A stretch of DNA of 6,200 nt. Source: an uncultured Mycoplasmatota bacterium (GTDB lineage: Bacteria > Bacillota_I > Bacilli_A > RF39 > UBA660). Made by a program: the position numbers and the translations under genes. The notes under the pieces were generated by a model. It ran no database searches. It worked only from the letters and a program-made list of their open reading frames with translations, and was not told the DNA's origin. The stretch lies in contig USET01000061.1 of the NCBI GenBank assembly GCA_900553765.1, positions 1 through 6,200 of the forward strand, in the 5' to 3' direction. Shown here in pieces: positions 1-5,525 of the stretch (its first letter is position 1; the number at the start of each line of letters is the position of its first letter).

Positions 1-436
1 CATTTGTACTAGAAAGGCTAGAATTTATGTAGAACACTTTCGCATTTTCTACTGCTTCTGTACTTTTAATATGATGATCGATTACAACTACATCATCTAC
101 TTCAGATAATATTTCTGGATACTCTACCATCGTCTTTTTATGAGTATCGACGATCACTAATAAAGTTTCAGGTGTTACATAATGTTTATAATTTGATCGA
201 TCATAATAGTCTACGATAATGCTTCGCTCTTCCAGTTTTTTCTTAGCGATGTCAATCGTAGCATCTAATTCTTCGTTACTCATAAAAATTCCGCAAGGAA
301 TATCCATAGACTGTATAATTTTATAAAGACATAGTGCAGAACCAAAAGCATCCAAATCGATATTTTTATGCGCCATGATAATTACGTTACTATGCTTTTC
401 TATTTGCTTTGTAATTTTGTGAAATATTGATTCCAT
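1..436 (-). CDS. DHH-family phosphoesterase, GdpP-type catalytic domain (partial, 3' end off window)
   Basis: The first 145 codons are visible, from ATG at 436 down to the left edge. Seen: a DHH motif set with H23, D27 and D29 in AHKNIDLDAFGSA, D97 in VDTHKK, and D120-H121-H122 in VIDHH. These residues bind the two Mn ions in DHH phosphodiesterases. The spacing and wording (AHKNIDLDA, DTHKK..EYPE, IDHH, SSLSSTN) resemble the DHH domain of GdpP, which hydrolyses c-di-AMP to pApA, more than NrnA, whose first motif usually reads HxNPDGD. GdpP normally has two membrane helices, a PAS-like domain and a degenerate GGDEF domain in front of DHH. Here the frame begins only 22 residues before the first motif, and whiA lies immediately upstream, so this is a stand-alone, presumably cytoplasmic version. 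The start is supported by GAGGTGA five bases upstream. Substrate could be c-di-AMP, pApA, pAp or nanoRNA; the DHHA1 domain that would help decide is outside the window. Confidence 0.85.
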   Translation of the reverse strand, partial: MESIFHKITKQIEKHSNVIIMAHKNIDLDAFGSALCLYKIIQSMDIPCGIFMSNEELDATIDIAKKKLEERSIIVDYYDRSNYKHYVTPETLLVIVDTHKKTMVEYPEILSEVDDVVVIDHHIKSTEAVENAKVFYINSSLSSTN

Positions 437-454
437 ACATTCACCTCATAACAT

Positions 455-483
455 ATTATACTATAAAATCAATTCCTTGTCTT
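455..483 (-). promoter_or_regulatory. Probable promoter of the DHH phosphoesterase gene
   Basis: On the minus strand a perfect TATAAT (460-455) lies 17 bases after AAGACA (483-478), a 4/6 match to TTGACA. It sits downstream of the whiA terminator, which suggests the DHH gene is transcribed separately. The -10 box ends only 18 bases before the ATG, so the predicted transcript leader is about 12 nt and begins at the ribosome binding site. The GACAA pentamer is repeated in tandem at the -35 region. Confidence 0.55.
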
Positions 484-497
484 GTCTATAGAAAAAG

Positions 498-522
498 AAA
501 AAAGGAAAAAATTATTTTTCCT
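498..522 (-). terminator. Rho-independent-like terminator of yvcK-whiA, enclosing the whiA stop codon
   Basis: Read on the minus strand, AGGAAAAA (522-515) pairs with TTTTTCCT (510-503) around a four-base loop TAAT, followed by a further run of T. The stem is eight perfect base pairs but has only two G-C pairs, so it is weak in isolation. The whiA stop codon TAA (514-512) lies inside the loop, so the hairpin's left arm encodes the last whiA codons. Confidence 0.5.
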
Positions 523-1447
523 GCTTTTCCCTGATTTTATTAGCTAAATCCTTAATTTTTTTCAAACGATGATGCAGACCTGATTTCGTAATAGTATGAC
601 CCGTCTCCATCGTAATAATTTGACTTAATTCTACAAGGGATACTTCTGTATATTTCTCCCGATATAAAGCTGCCTCTTTCACTTTTTCGTCTAGTAATTC
701 TAAGGCACCTACTTCTTTCAAAAATAAGATATCACGCAATTGATCATTTGCACTTTGAATCGTCTTATCGACATTTGCCTGTTCGCAATTGTTAAGACGA
801 TTTGTCATGTTCACATGATCGCGATAAATTCTAATATCTTCATAATATAAAACTGCTGCACTCGCTTCCATAAATCGCAAAAAATCCCCAATTTTTTCCG
901 ATTCTTTCATATATATCATATACTTATTTTTTCTCTTTAACACTTTACTATTAAAACGAAATTGATTCAATAAATCGGATACAAAGAAAGCATATTCCTT
1001 ATCGTTGACAACAAACTCTAAATGATATCGTGATTTCTTTGGATCATTAATACTCCCTATTGCCAAAAATAATCCTCGTAAATATGCGCGAACCAAATCA
1101 TCGTCTGCCACTATATATTCTGGTGGAATTATTAAAATTTTTCCATTTTCGATTAGTCCTAAATCTGTTAATAACAATTGATTCTTTTGGTGTAGTGTTA
1201 AAACATATAAGTAATTTTTATCGAAATTATAACCTCTTCGAACCGAAATTCGAAAACGAAGATCATAGGTATCTTTCATCACCTTCGAAATATGGCGGGC
1301 AACATCTTCATTTTCGGTTGTGATCGTTATATTATTTCCGTCATATTTCCCAATGTTCCGAACAATCGCTGACAATTCTGATATTGCTTCTGTTTCCAAT
1401 GGTAAGCGTTGACTGATTTCAGACTTTACTATTCCTGTAAATGACAT
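512..1447 (-). CDS. whiA: WhiA, DNA-binding protein with LAGLIDADG-like and HTH domains
   Basis: This 311-residue protein matches the usual WhiA length (about 310-325). Seen: the family opening MSFTG..KSEIS; a LAGLIDADG-like half with the signature AYLRGLFLAIGSINDP (121-136) followed by YHLEFV (141-146); the hinge motif NRLNNCEQANVDKT (216-229); and a C-terminal helix-turn-helix ending ITKSGLHHRLKKI (286-298). Known for the family: in Streptomyces WhiA activates sporulation division genes; in Bacillus it binds the nucleoid and affects cell division and chromosome segregation; the homing-endonuclease fold has lost catalysis. The gene follows yvcK after 9 nt, the conserved pairing in Bacillota and Actinobacteria. 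Its binding site AAGAGG (1458-1453) overlaps the yvcK stop codon, which suggests coupled translation. Start chosen for that site and the family N-terminus. Confidence 0.96.
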   Translation of the reverse strand: MSFTGIVKSEISQRLPLETEAISELSAIVRNIGKYDGNNITITTENEDVARHISKVMKDTYDLRFRISVRRGYNFDKNYLYVLTLHQKNQLLLTDLGLIENGKILIIPPEYIVADDDLVRAYLRGLFLAIGSINDPKKSRYHLEFVVNDKEYAFFVSDLLNQFRFNSKVLKRKNKYMIYMKESEKIGDFLRFMEASAAVLYYEDIRIYRDHVNMTNRLNNCEQANVDKTIQSANDQLRDILFLKEVGALELLDEKVKEAALYREKYTEVSLVELSQIITMETGHTITKSGLHHRLKKIKDLANKIREKQEK

Positions 1448-1452
1448 AGCAA

Positions 1453-1458
1453 CCTCTT
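1453..1458 (-). promoter_or_regulatory. whiA ribosome binding site overlapping the yvcK stop codon
   Basis: AAGAGG on the minus strand lies five bases before the whiA ATG and shares its first two A bases with the TAA stop of yvcK. Ribosomes finishing yvcK would arrive directly at this site, which favours coupled, roughly equal translation of the two proteins. Confidence 0.6.
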
Positions 1459-2401
1459 ATAGTAAATATGAGAAAATATGAAAAGCCAACTTTGTTACAT
1501 TGTGACGAATCATCTCGTCTTCCACTGTTACAAAATCATCTTCGATAACTGTAACATTTAAATCCTTCATATTTTCAGGATCTAATAAAACGGGATCCTT
1601 TTGCTCCAAGACACTATATTTGTTGATTAACTCGCGAGTAATAGATCCATGATTTGCAATCACTACATCAACCTTGTGCTTTCCTAAGTAATCATTTAAG
1701 ACTCGTACATGATCAGAAACTTTAAAGTGATCCGTTTCTCCTGGTTGTGTCATCATATTTGAAACATACATAATTTTAGTGTCACTCTCATCGATCGCAC
1801 GAATCACATCATCACATATTAAATTTGGAATAATACTTGTATATAAGCTTCCCATACTAAGGAGCACTAAATCCGCCTCGTGAATCGCTTTAATAACTTT
1901 AGGAGAGACAACGGGATTCTCTTTATAGTACACTTTATCAATCACTTTATTACACTCCGTAATATTGTGTTCTCCTTGAACGACTGTACCATCTTCCATT
2001 TTAGCAACTAAAGTAACATTGTCTTCTGTCAAAGGAAGGACCTTTCCCTTTAAATTAAATACTTTACTTAAAGTCTCGATCCCATCTGACATATTTCCTG
2101 TTATATTTGCTAAAGCTGTTAAAAATAAATTCCCTACTGTATGTCCATCTACACCGCTTGATGCATGAAATCTATAATTAAATAATTGTTCAAATAAAGG
2201 TTCTGTTTCAGATAGCGCAATGAGAACCCTTCTCAAATCCCCAACTGCAGGCATATTAAATTCTTCACGCAATTTTCCAGTACTTCCACCATCATCACAA
2301 ACTGATACAACTGCAGTAATTTCAAGTGGAAATTGTTTCAATCCACGCAATAACGTCGATAGTCCTGTTCCACCACCTAAGATAACTACTTTCTTTTTCA
2401 T
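1457..2401 (-). CDS. yvcK: YvcK/GlmR, CofD-like gluconeogenesis factor and UDP-sugar-binding protein
   Basis: This 314-residue protein is close to the B. subtilis YvcK length (317). Seen: the Rossmann-type opening GGGTGLS (9-15), DDGGSTG (36-42), GDLRR (54-58), GHTVGNLFLTAL (86-97), GSLYTSIIPNL (184-194) and NMMTQPGETD (215-224), all hallmarks of the CofD/YvcK family. Known for the family: YvcK (GlmR) is needed for growth on gluconeogenic carbon sources and for normal cell shape, binds UDP-GlcNAc, and stimulates GlmS so that carbon enters wall precursor synthesis. It lacks the F420 context of true CofD, and the whiA linkage supports YvcK. It is first in a yvcK-whiA operon. The usual upstream partner rapZ (yvcJ) is absent; a divergent unknown gene is there instead. 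The start is preceded by an unusual GTGGTGG-type binding site. Confidence 0.96.
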   Translation of the reverse strand: MKKKVVILGGGTGLSTLLRGLKQFPLEITAVVSVCDDGGSTGKLREEFNMPAVGDLRRVLIALSETEPLFEQLFNYRFHASSGVDGHTVGNLFLTALANITGNMSDGIETLSKVFNLKGKVLPLTEDNVTLVAKMEDGTVVQGEHNITECNKVIDKVYYKENPVVSPKVIKAIHEADLVLLSMGSLYTSIIPNLICDDVIRAIDESDTKIMYVSNMMTQPGETDHFKVSDHVRVLNDYLGKHKVDVVIANHGSITRELINKYSVLEQKDPVLLDPENMKDLNVTVIEDDFVTVEDEMIRHNVTKLAFHIFSYLL

Positions 2402-2416
2402 ATAACCACCACTTTC

Positions 2417-2447
2417 ATTATACTATAAAATATGGAAATAAGCACAA
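2417..2447 (-). promoter_or_regulatory. Probable yvcK-whiA promoter
   Basis: On the minus strand a perfect TATAAT (2422-2417) is followed 15 bases later by the yvcK ATG. The best -35 candidate, TTGTGC (2447-2442), is 19 bases upstream, longer than ideal, and overlaps a palindrome. The predicted leader is only about 9 nt. The -10 box is clear; the -35 box is weak, so an activator or a relaxed promoter is possible. Confidence 0.45.
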
Positions 2448-2455
2448 AAATGTGC
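2442..2455. repeat. Small palindrome in the divergent yvcK / unknown-gene intergenic region
   Basis: GCACA (2442-2446) and TGTGC (2451-2455) form a perfect inverted repeat around AAAA. It covers the only plausible -35 box of yvcK and lies about 33 bases upstream of the plus-strand -35 box. A dimeric regulator could bind here and influence either promoter. Five-base arms can arise by chance, so this is tentative. Confidence 0.3.
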
Positions 2456-2486
2456 ATTTGATCAACATTGCATTAACGTTTATAAG

Positions 2487-2516
2487 ATTGTCAATATTGT
2501 CAAAAAATGTTATAAT
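2487..2516 (+). promoter_or_regulatory. Strong-looking promoter of the anchored unknown gene, with direct repeat
   Basis: TTGTCA (2488-2493), a 17-base spacer and TATAAT (2511-2516) preceded by TGT, making an extended -10. This is the best sigma-A-type promoter in the window. ATTGTCA occurs twice nine bases apart (2487-2493 and 2496-2502), the first copy containing the -35 box and the second in the spacer. The predicted start, near 2523, is only about 10 nt before the ATG at 2533, which argues for that ATG as the true start over the in-frame GTG codon at 2452 upstream of the promoter. Confidence 0.7.
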
Positions 2517-2532
2517 GACACCGGTGATAATA

Positions 2533-3336
2533 ATGAAACTAACCAGAGCACAACAGATGGCAACGATCTTTCTCATTCTATTGATTGTGATTCTATGTAT
2601 TTGCTATCTATGCTATCCGACAAATAAAGCGAAAAAAAAGATTCCGGATATGGAAAAAAAGAGTTTAAATGACTATGTGAGCATCGAAACAATGACAAAA
2701 GATCAATTTCTAAACGATGCTGTATATCCATATATCAAATCATACAAAAAAGATATCATCCACTTGAACGGACTATCAAAAGAAGAGACAACTCAATTCC
2801 AAAGGGAACTTTCACTAACAGAATTAGAAATTACAACAGAATTATCCGATGCTAAAATGATGGATGAAAAAAACAGTATCGAGGTAGAACGTACAGTAAC
2901 TTCAACAATCGAAGATAATCTACTTACTATTACTGTATTCTATCATTTAACGAATCACGAAGATCGCTATATTCAATTATTTGTAGACACTACTAACAAT
3001 AGTGTTGTTAAGACACAATTCATGATGGACCGTTTAAATAAAGACAAGTCGGTGTTTGCTGAAGAAACAATCAATCAGTTTATCGAAAGTTTTACTGAAG
3101 AAACTGCAATCTTTGATAAAAACGATACAGAAAAAGAAATTGATCTAACACAATGGAAAGAACAAAAGAATTCTTATGTCGATATATTAAAAGAAAATAT
3201 GGATTCATTTACTTATACTTATATCGATCAACAATTCTCTATTTACTATTCTTATGATCAATTGGCTGATATACTAGGATATAAAATATCAGGTCTTGAA
3301 AATAGTTCTGATCAACAACGATATAATTACAATTAA
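2533..3336 (+). CDS. Uncharacterised protein with one N-terminal membrane anchor
   Basis: I do not recognise this protein. From ATG 2533 it has 267 residues: a short positively charged N-terminus (K2, R5), one hydrophobic helix (about 10-29, ATIFLILLIVILCICYLC core), a Lys-rich stretch (32-43), then a hydrophilic region of about 220 residues rich in E, D, K, T and N. There is no lipobox and no clear peptidase cleavage site, so a signal-anchor facing outward is likely. The distal part alternates charged and beta-forming segments (ERTVTSTIEDNLLTITVFYHL, the visible core near 119-139), suggesting an alpha/beta or beta-rich extracellular domain. An upstream in-frame GTG at 2452 would add 27 residues but lies before the promoter. 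The GGTGA site (2523-2527) five bases before ATG supports the start chosen. It is the only plus-strand gene, divergent from yvcK and convergent with trxB. Base composition resembles the neighbours. Function unknown; an envelope or anti-sigma-like sensor role is only a guess. Confidence 0.85.
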   Translation: MKLTRAQQMATIFLILLIVILCICYLCYPTNKAKKKIPDMEKKSLNDYVSIETMTKDQFLNDAVYPYIKSYKKDIIHLNGLSKEETTQFQRELSLTELEITTELSDAKMMDEKNSIEVERTVTSTIEDNLLTITVFYHLTNHEDRYIQLFVDTTNNSVVKTQFMMDRLNKDKSVFAEETINQFIESFTEETAIFDKNDTEKEIDLTQWKEQKNSYVDILKENMDSFTYTYIDQQFSIYYSYDQLADILGYKISGLENSSDQQRYNYN

Positions 3337-3360
3337 AAAGAGCAAGAATATTGCTCTTTT
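3335..3360. terminator. Bidirectional terminator shared by the unknown gene and trxB
   Basis: AAAAGAGCAA (3336-3345) and TTGCTCTTTT (3351-3360) form a perfect ten-base-pair stem around a five-base loop GAATA. Read from the minus strand it ends in TTTTT, and from the plus strand in TTTT, so it can terminate both convergent genes. The plus-strand stop codon (3334-3336) and the trxB stop codon (3361-3359) both reach into the foot of the stem, leaving essentially no spacer between the two genes. Confidence 0.85.
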
Positions 3361-4273
3361 ATTGTATACTCAAATCTTTTTGTACCTGTGTTGCTGCAAT
3401 CGCACCTTCTCCGATTGCCGTTGCAATCTGATAGACATCTTTTTGAATGACATCTCCACAAGCGTAAATTCCTTTTTCGTTTGTCTTCATATTTTGATCT
3501 ACTATGATATAACCATCAGAAGATGTGATATGAAAGTCCTGTAAAATTTCAGTATCTGGGTGATATCCTATATATTCGAATAACCCTTCCATTTTAATTT
3601 CTTTTATACTTTCATCTTGTTTTACTGTAATACTTCCTAAATGCCCATCTTTTTCGTTTAATTTTTGGACAACACAATGATATATAAATTCTACATTATC
3701 CTTCTTTTTCAATTCTTCCAACAACATTGCAGATCCTTTATATCTATCTTTTCGATTCATCATGATCACTTTAGAACAAATTTCAGATAAATATAATGCT
3801 TCTTCTAGTGCGCTATTTCCACTACCAATTACTCCGACGACTTTATTTTTATAAAAAGAGCCATCACATAGTGCACACCATGAAACTCCTCGATTGATAA
3901 ATCGATTTTCTTCCTCTAAGTTTAACTTATTAGGAATCCTTCCGGTTGCAATAATTAAAGCTTTCGCTAAATATATATCTTGATCTGTTATTACTTCTTT
4001 TAAATCCTCTCTATTTCTTATTTTTGCTACGTTTCCATATTGATAAGATATATCGAGATTCTGAACTTGCTCAAACATATTCATCGCTAGTGTGGGACCA
4101 TCGACAGAAAGAAATCCTGGATAATTTTCAATTTTAGATGTTTGGTTAATTTGACCACCTGGCGCACTTTTTTCTAATAACAACACATCTAATCCAGCTC
4201 TTTTTAAATAGATTGCCGCAGTCATTCCAGATACACCAGCACCGATTACTATACAATCATATCTTTTTTCCAT
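3359..4273 (-). CDS. trxB: Thioredoxin reductase-like flavoprotein (TrxB family)
   Basis: From ATG 4273 the protein has 304 residues, typical of bacterial low-Mr thioredoxin reductase. Seen: FAD-binding GAGVSGMTAA (11-20), GGQINQ (39-44) with IENYPG (48-53), ATGRIPN (109-115), the redox pair C133-A-L-C136 followed by DG, the second nucleotide fold GSGNSALEEA (150-159), EYIGYHPDTE (233-242), and the C-terminal FAD motif ACGD (271-274). Known role: reduces thioredoxin using NADPH and FAD in the cytoplasm. Odd: the NADPH 2'-phosphate motif, usually HRRxxxR, reads NRKDRYK (173-179), and the usual RQ before TA near the C-terminus is YQ (281-282), so coenzyme preference should not be assumed. An in-frame ATG at 4291 has no binding site, while GTGAGG precedes 4273 by six bases. 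It overlaps lgt by 17 nt and is last in its operon. Confidence 0.87.
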   Translation of the reverse strand: MEKRYDCIVIGAGVSGMTAAIYLKRAGLDVLLLEKSAPGGQINQTSKIENYPGFLSVDGPTLAMNMFEQVQNLDISYQYGNVAKIRNREDLKEVITDQDIYLAKALIIATGRIPNKLNLEEENRFINRGVSWCALCDGSFYKNKVVGVIGSGNSALEEALYLSEICSKVIMMNRKDRYKGSAMLLEELKKKDNVEFIYHCVVQKLNEKDGHLGSITVKQDESIKEIKMEGLFEYIGYHPDTEILQDFHITSSDGYIIVDQNMKTNEKGIYACGDVIQKDVYQIATAIGEGAIAATQVQKDLSIQ

Positions 4274-5066
4274 TTTTTTCCTCACTTTCATAGTATTTTA
4301 TTTTTATTTTCGTGTGAGTGTACACATAGAGGCAAATACCTAGCAATATAAAGATAATAGATATAATTTGTGCTTGACGGAAACCAAAAAACATTAAACT
4401 GTCCATTCTTAGTCCCTCTACTATAAAGCGTTCACTCCCATACCAAATGAGATAAAAAGAACTTAATGTTCCGACATTTAATTTTTTATATTTTCTGATG
4501 CACAATATAATAATAAATCCTAAAAAACACCATATAGACTCATATAGAAATGTAGGTTGATAATACACGCCATCAATATTCATACCATCGATGATAAATT
4601 GAGGTAAATGCAAATCTTGTAAAAAACTTAGGGTAGTTGCTGGTCCATAGGCTTCTTGATTCATAAAGTTTCCCCACCGACCAATCGCTTGTCCCAACAA
4701 CAAACTAACAGCAATCATATCCATCTCTTTTATGATTGGAACATTATGCTTTCTAGAATAATAAACAAGCCATATAAACCCAGCAATCATTCCTCCGTGG
4801 ATCGCTAATCCACCTTCCCATACATAAAAGATTTCAATAGGATTTTGACTATAGTAATCCAAATGAAATAATACGAAATATAATCGTGCTCCAATCAATA
4901 CGATCGGAAACATCCAAAAAAACATATTAATCAAATAATCTTTTGAAATATTGTGTTTTTTTGCTTCGTGTAAACATAATTCAATTCCTACTAATAGAGC
5001 AATAAAAATAAAAAACGAATACCAATAGATTTTTATGAAACCTAAATCTAACAGAATTGGATTCAT
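4257..5066 (-). CDS. lgt: Phosphatidylglycerol-prolipoprotein diacylglyceryl transferase
   Basis: This 269-residue integral membrane enzyme transfers diacylglycerol from phosphatidylglycerol to the lipobox cysteine of prolipoproteins, the first step of lipoprotein maturation. Seen: about seven hydrophobic segments (near 14-32, 46-67, 88-102, 114-128, 171-190, 200-212 and 232-250); the Lgt signature GRWGNFMNQEAYG (129-141), with R130, N133 and G141 matching E. coli R143, N146 and G154; H90 in GGLAIHGG, matching catalytic H103; the QPTFLYE segment (170-176); and ERFIVEGLRMDSL (212-224) with the conserved C-terminal arginines. The length fits the family (about 260-290). It overlaps the yvlD-like gene by ATGA and trxB by 17 nt, so all three are probably co-translated. 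In B. subtilis lgt directly follows hprK; that gene is not present here. Confidence 0.97.
   Translation of the reverse strand: MNPILLDLGFIKIYWYSFFIFIALLVGIELCLHEAKKHNISKDYLINMFFWMFPIVLIGARLYFVLFHLDYYSQNPIEIFYVWEGGLAIHGGMIAGFIWLVYYSRKHNVPIIKEMDMIAVSLLLGQAIGRWGNFMNQEAYGPATTLSFLQDLHLPQFIIDGMNIDGVYYQPTFLYESIWCFLGFIIILCIRKYKKLNVGTLSSFYLIWYGSERFIVEGLRMDSLMFFGFRQAQIISIIFILLGICLYVYTHTKIKIKYYESEEKNGKKI
4280..4285 (-). promoter_or_regulatory. trxB ribosome binding site that fixes its start
   Basis: GTGAGG on the minus strand (4285-4280) lies six bases before ATG 4273, inside the 3' end of lgt. No comparable site precedes the alternative in-frame ATG at 4291. The shorter product also begins like other TrxB proteins, a few residues before the FAD-binding fold. 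Confidence 0.65.
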
Positions 5067-5476
5067 GCTTTCATCCTCCTAATTAATGGTTCGATGATAA
5101 GAGTATCCATTAAGCCATTCATTACAGATATAAAAATAGCAACGATAAATGCCATCCAAATACCGTGAATTGCAAAATGACCATTGAGAATAAATTCTAC
5201 TATTTTTAAAATAAAAACATTGATAAACGGATAAAACAAACCAAGTGTTAATCCTGTTAGAGGAAGCGTTAACCATACAATTAAAGGTTTGATCGTTTTA
5301 TTTAATATATAAATAATAATAACTGCAATAAAGCCCCATAATCCAAATAAAGAGTTATCAATATAGACTGTCTTTTTAAATAATACAGATACCGCAATTA
5401 AAACGATAGTATATCCTAGCATATAAACAAGCCAATCTAATACTTTTGATATTCTCTGATAAGTTTTTTGACTCAT
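5063..5476 (-). CDS. YvlD-like four-helix membrane protein (phage holin family 4 superfamily)
   Basis: This 137-residue protein has four hydrophobic segments (about 12-33, 42-58, 66-92 and 101-128) and the family signature IKPLIVWLTLPLTGLTLGLF (62-81), with N59 before it and a second conserved patch around N86. These match the small membrane family named after mycobacterial holins and including B. subtilis YvlD. Despite the name, chromosomal members are not linked to phage lysis; no endolysin or phage gene is nearby. In B. subtilis yvlD lies close to hprK-lgt, and here it directly precedes lgt with a 4-nt ATGA overlap, so an envelope role is inferred from company. The start has an AAGGGAGA site seven to eight bases upstream. 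The molecular function of the family is not established, to my knowledge. Confidence 0.88.
   Translation of the reverse strand: MSQKTYQRISKVLDWLVYMLGYTIVLIAVSVLFKKTVYIDNSLFGLWGFIAVIIIYILNKTIKPLIVWLTLPLTGLTLGLFYPFINVFILKIVEFILNGHFAIHGIWMAFIVAIFISVMNGLMDTLIIEPLIRRMKA
5075..5080 (-). promoter_or_regulatory. lgt ribosome binding site inside the yvlD-like gene
   Basis: A perfect AGGAGG on the minus strand (5080-5075) lies eight bases before the lgt ATG at 5066, within the last codons of the upstream gene. An ATG at 5073 is closer but is in the upstream gene's frame. Together with the ATGA stop-start overlap this indicates translational coupling. Confidence 0.65.
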
Positions 5477-5494
5477 ATGATCATCTCCCTTTTC

Positions 5495-5503
5495 ATTATA
5501 TCA
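5495..5503 (-). promoter_or_regulatory. Extended -10 promoter of the yvlD-like/lgt/trxB operon
   Basis: On the minus strand, TGATATAAT (5503-5495) is an extended -10 element. No good -35 hexamer is found at 16-18 bases, which an extended -10 can tolerate. The box ends 18 bases before the ATG at 5476, so the predicted transcript starts within the AAGGGAGA ribosome binding site. The only gap between this operon and the radical SAM gene is 49 bp, so read-through from upstream is also possible. Confidence 0.45.
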
Positions 5504-5525
5504 TGAAAAAAATATCTCTGGATGA

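Noticed and set aside
1060..1323. Plus-strand open frame of 87 codons within whiA
   Set aside because: It is antisense to a strongly conserved whiA segment, has no convincing ribosome binding site or recognisable protein features, and is best explained as a shadow frame.
512..1447. Active LAGLIDADG homing endonuclease
   Set aside because: The fold signature is that of WhiA, with the WhiA-specific hinge and helix-turn-helix motifs and yvcK linkage; WhiA proteins are not nucleases.
2452..2532. N-terminal extension of the anchored unknown protein from the GTG codon at 2452
   Set aside because: It would start upstream of the best promoter in the window and has no ribosome binding site; the ATG at 2533 has GGTGA at five bases and places the membrane helix near the N-terminus as expected.
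4274..4291. Longer trxB start at 4291, adding six residues
   Set aside because: No ribosome binding site precedes it, and the extension is a lysine-rich stretch not typical of TrxB; GTGAGG supports 4273.
5063..5476. Prophage or lysis cassette suggested by the holin-type family name
   Set aside because: The protein belongs to the chromosomal YvlD-like group, is operonic with lgt, and no endolysin or other phage gene is present.
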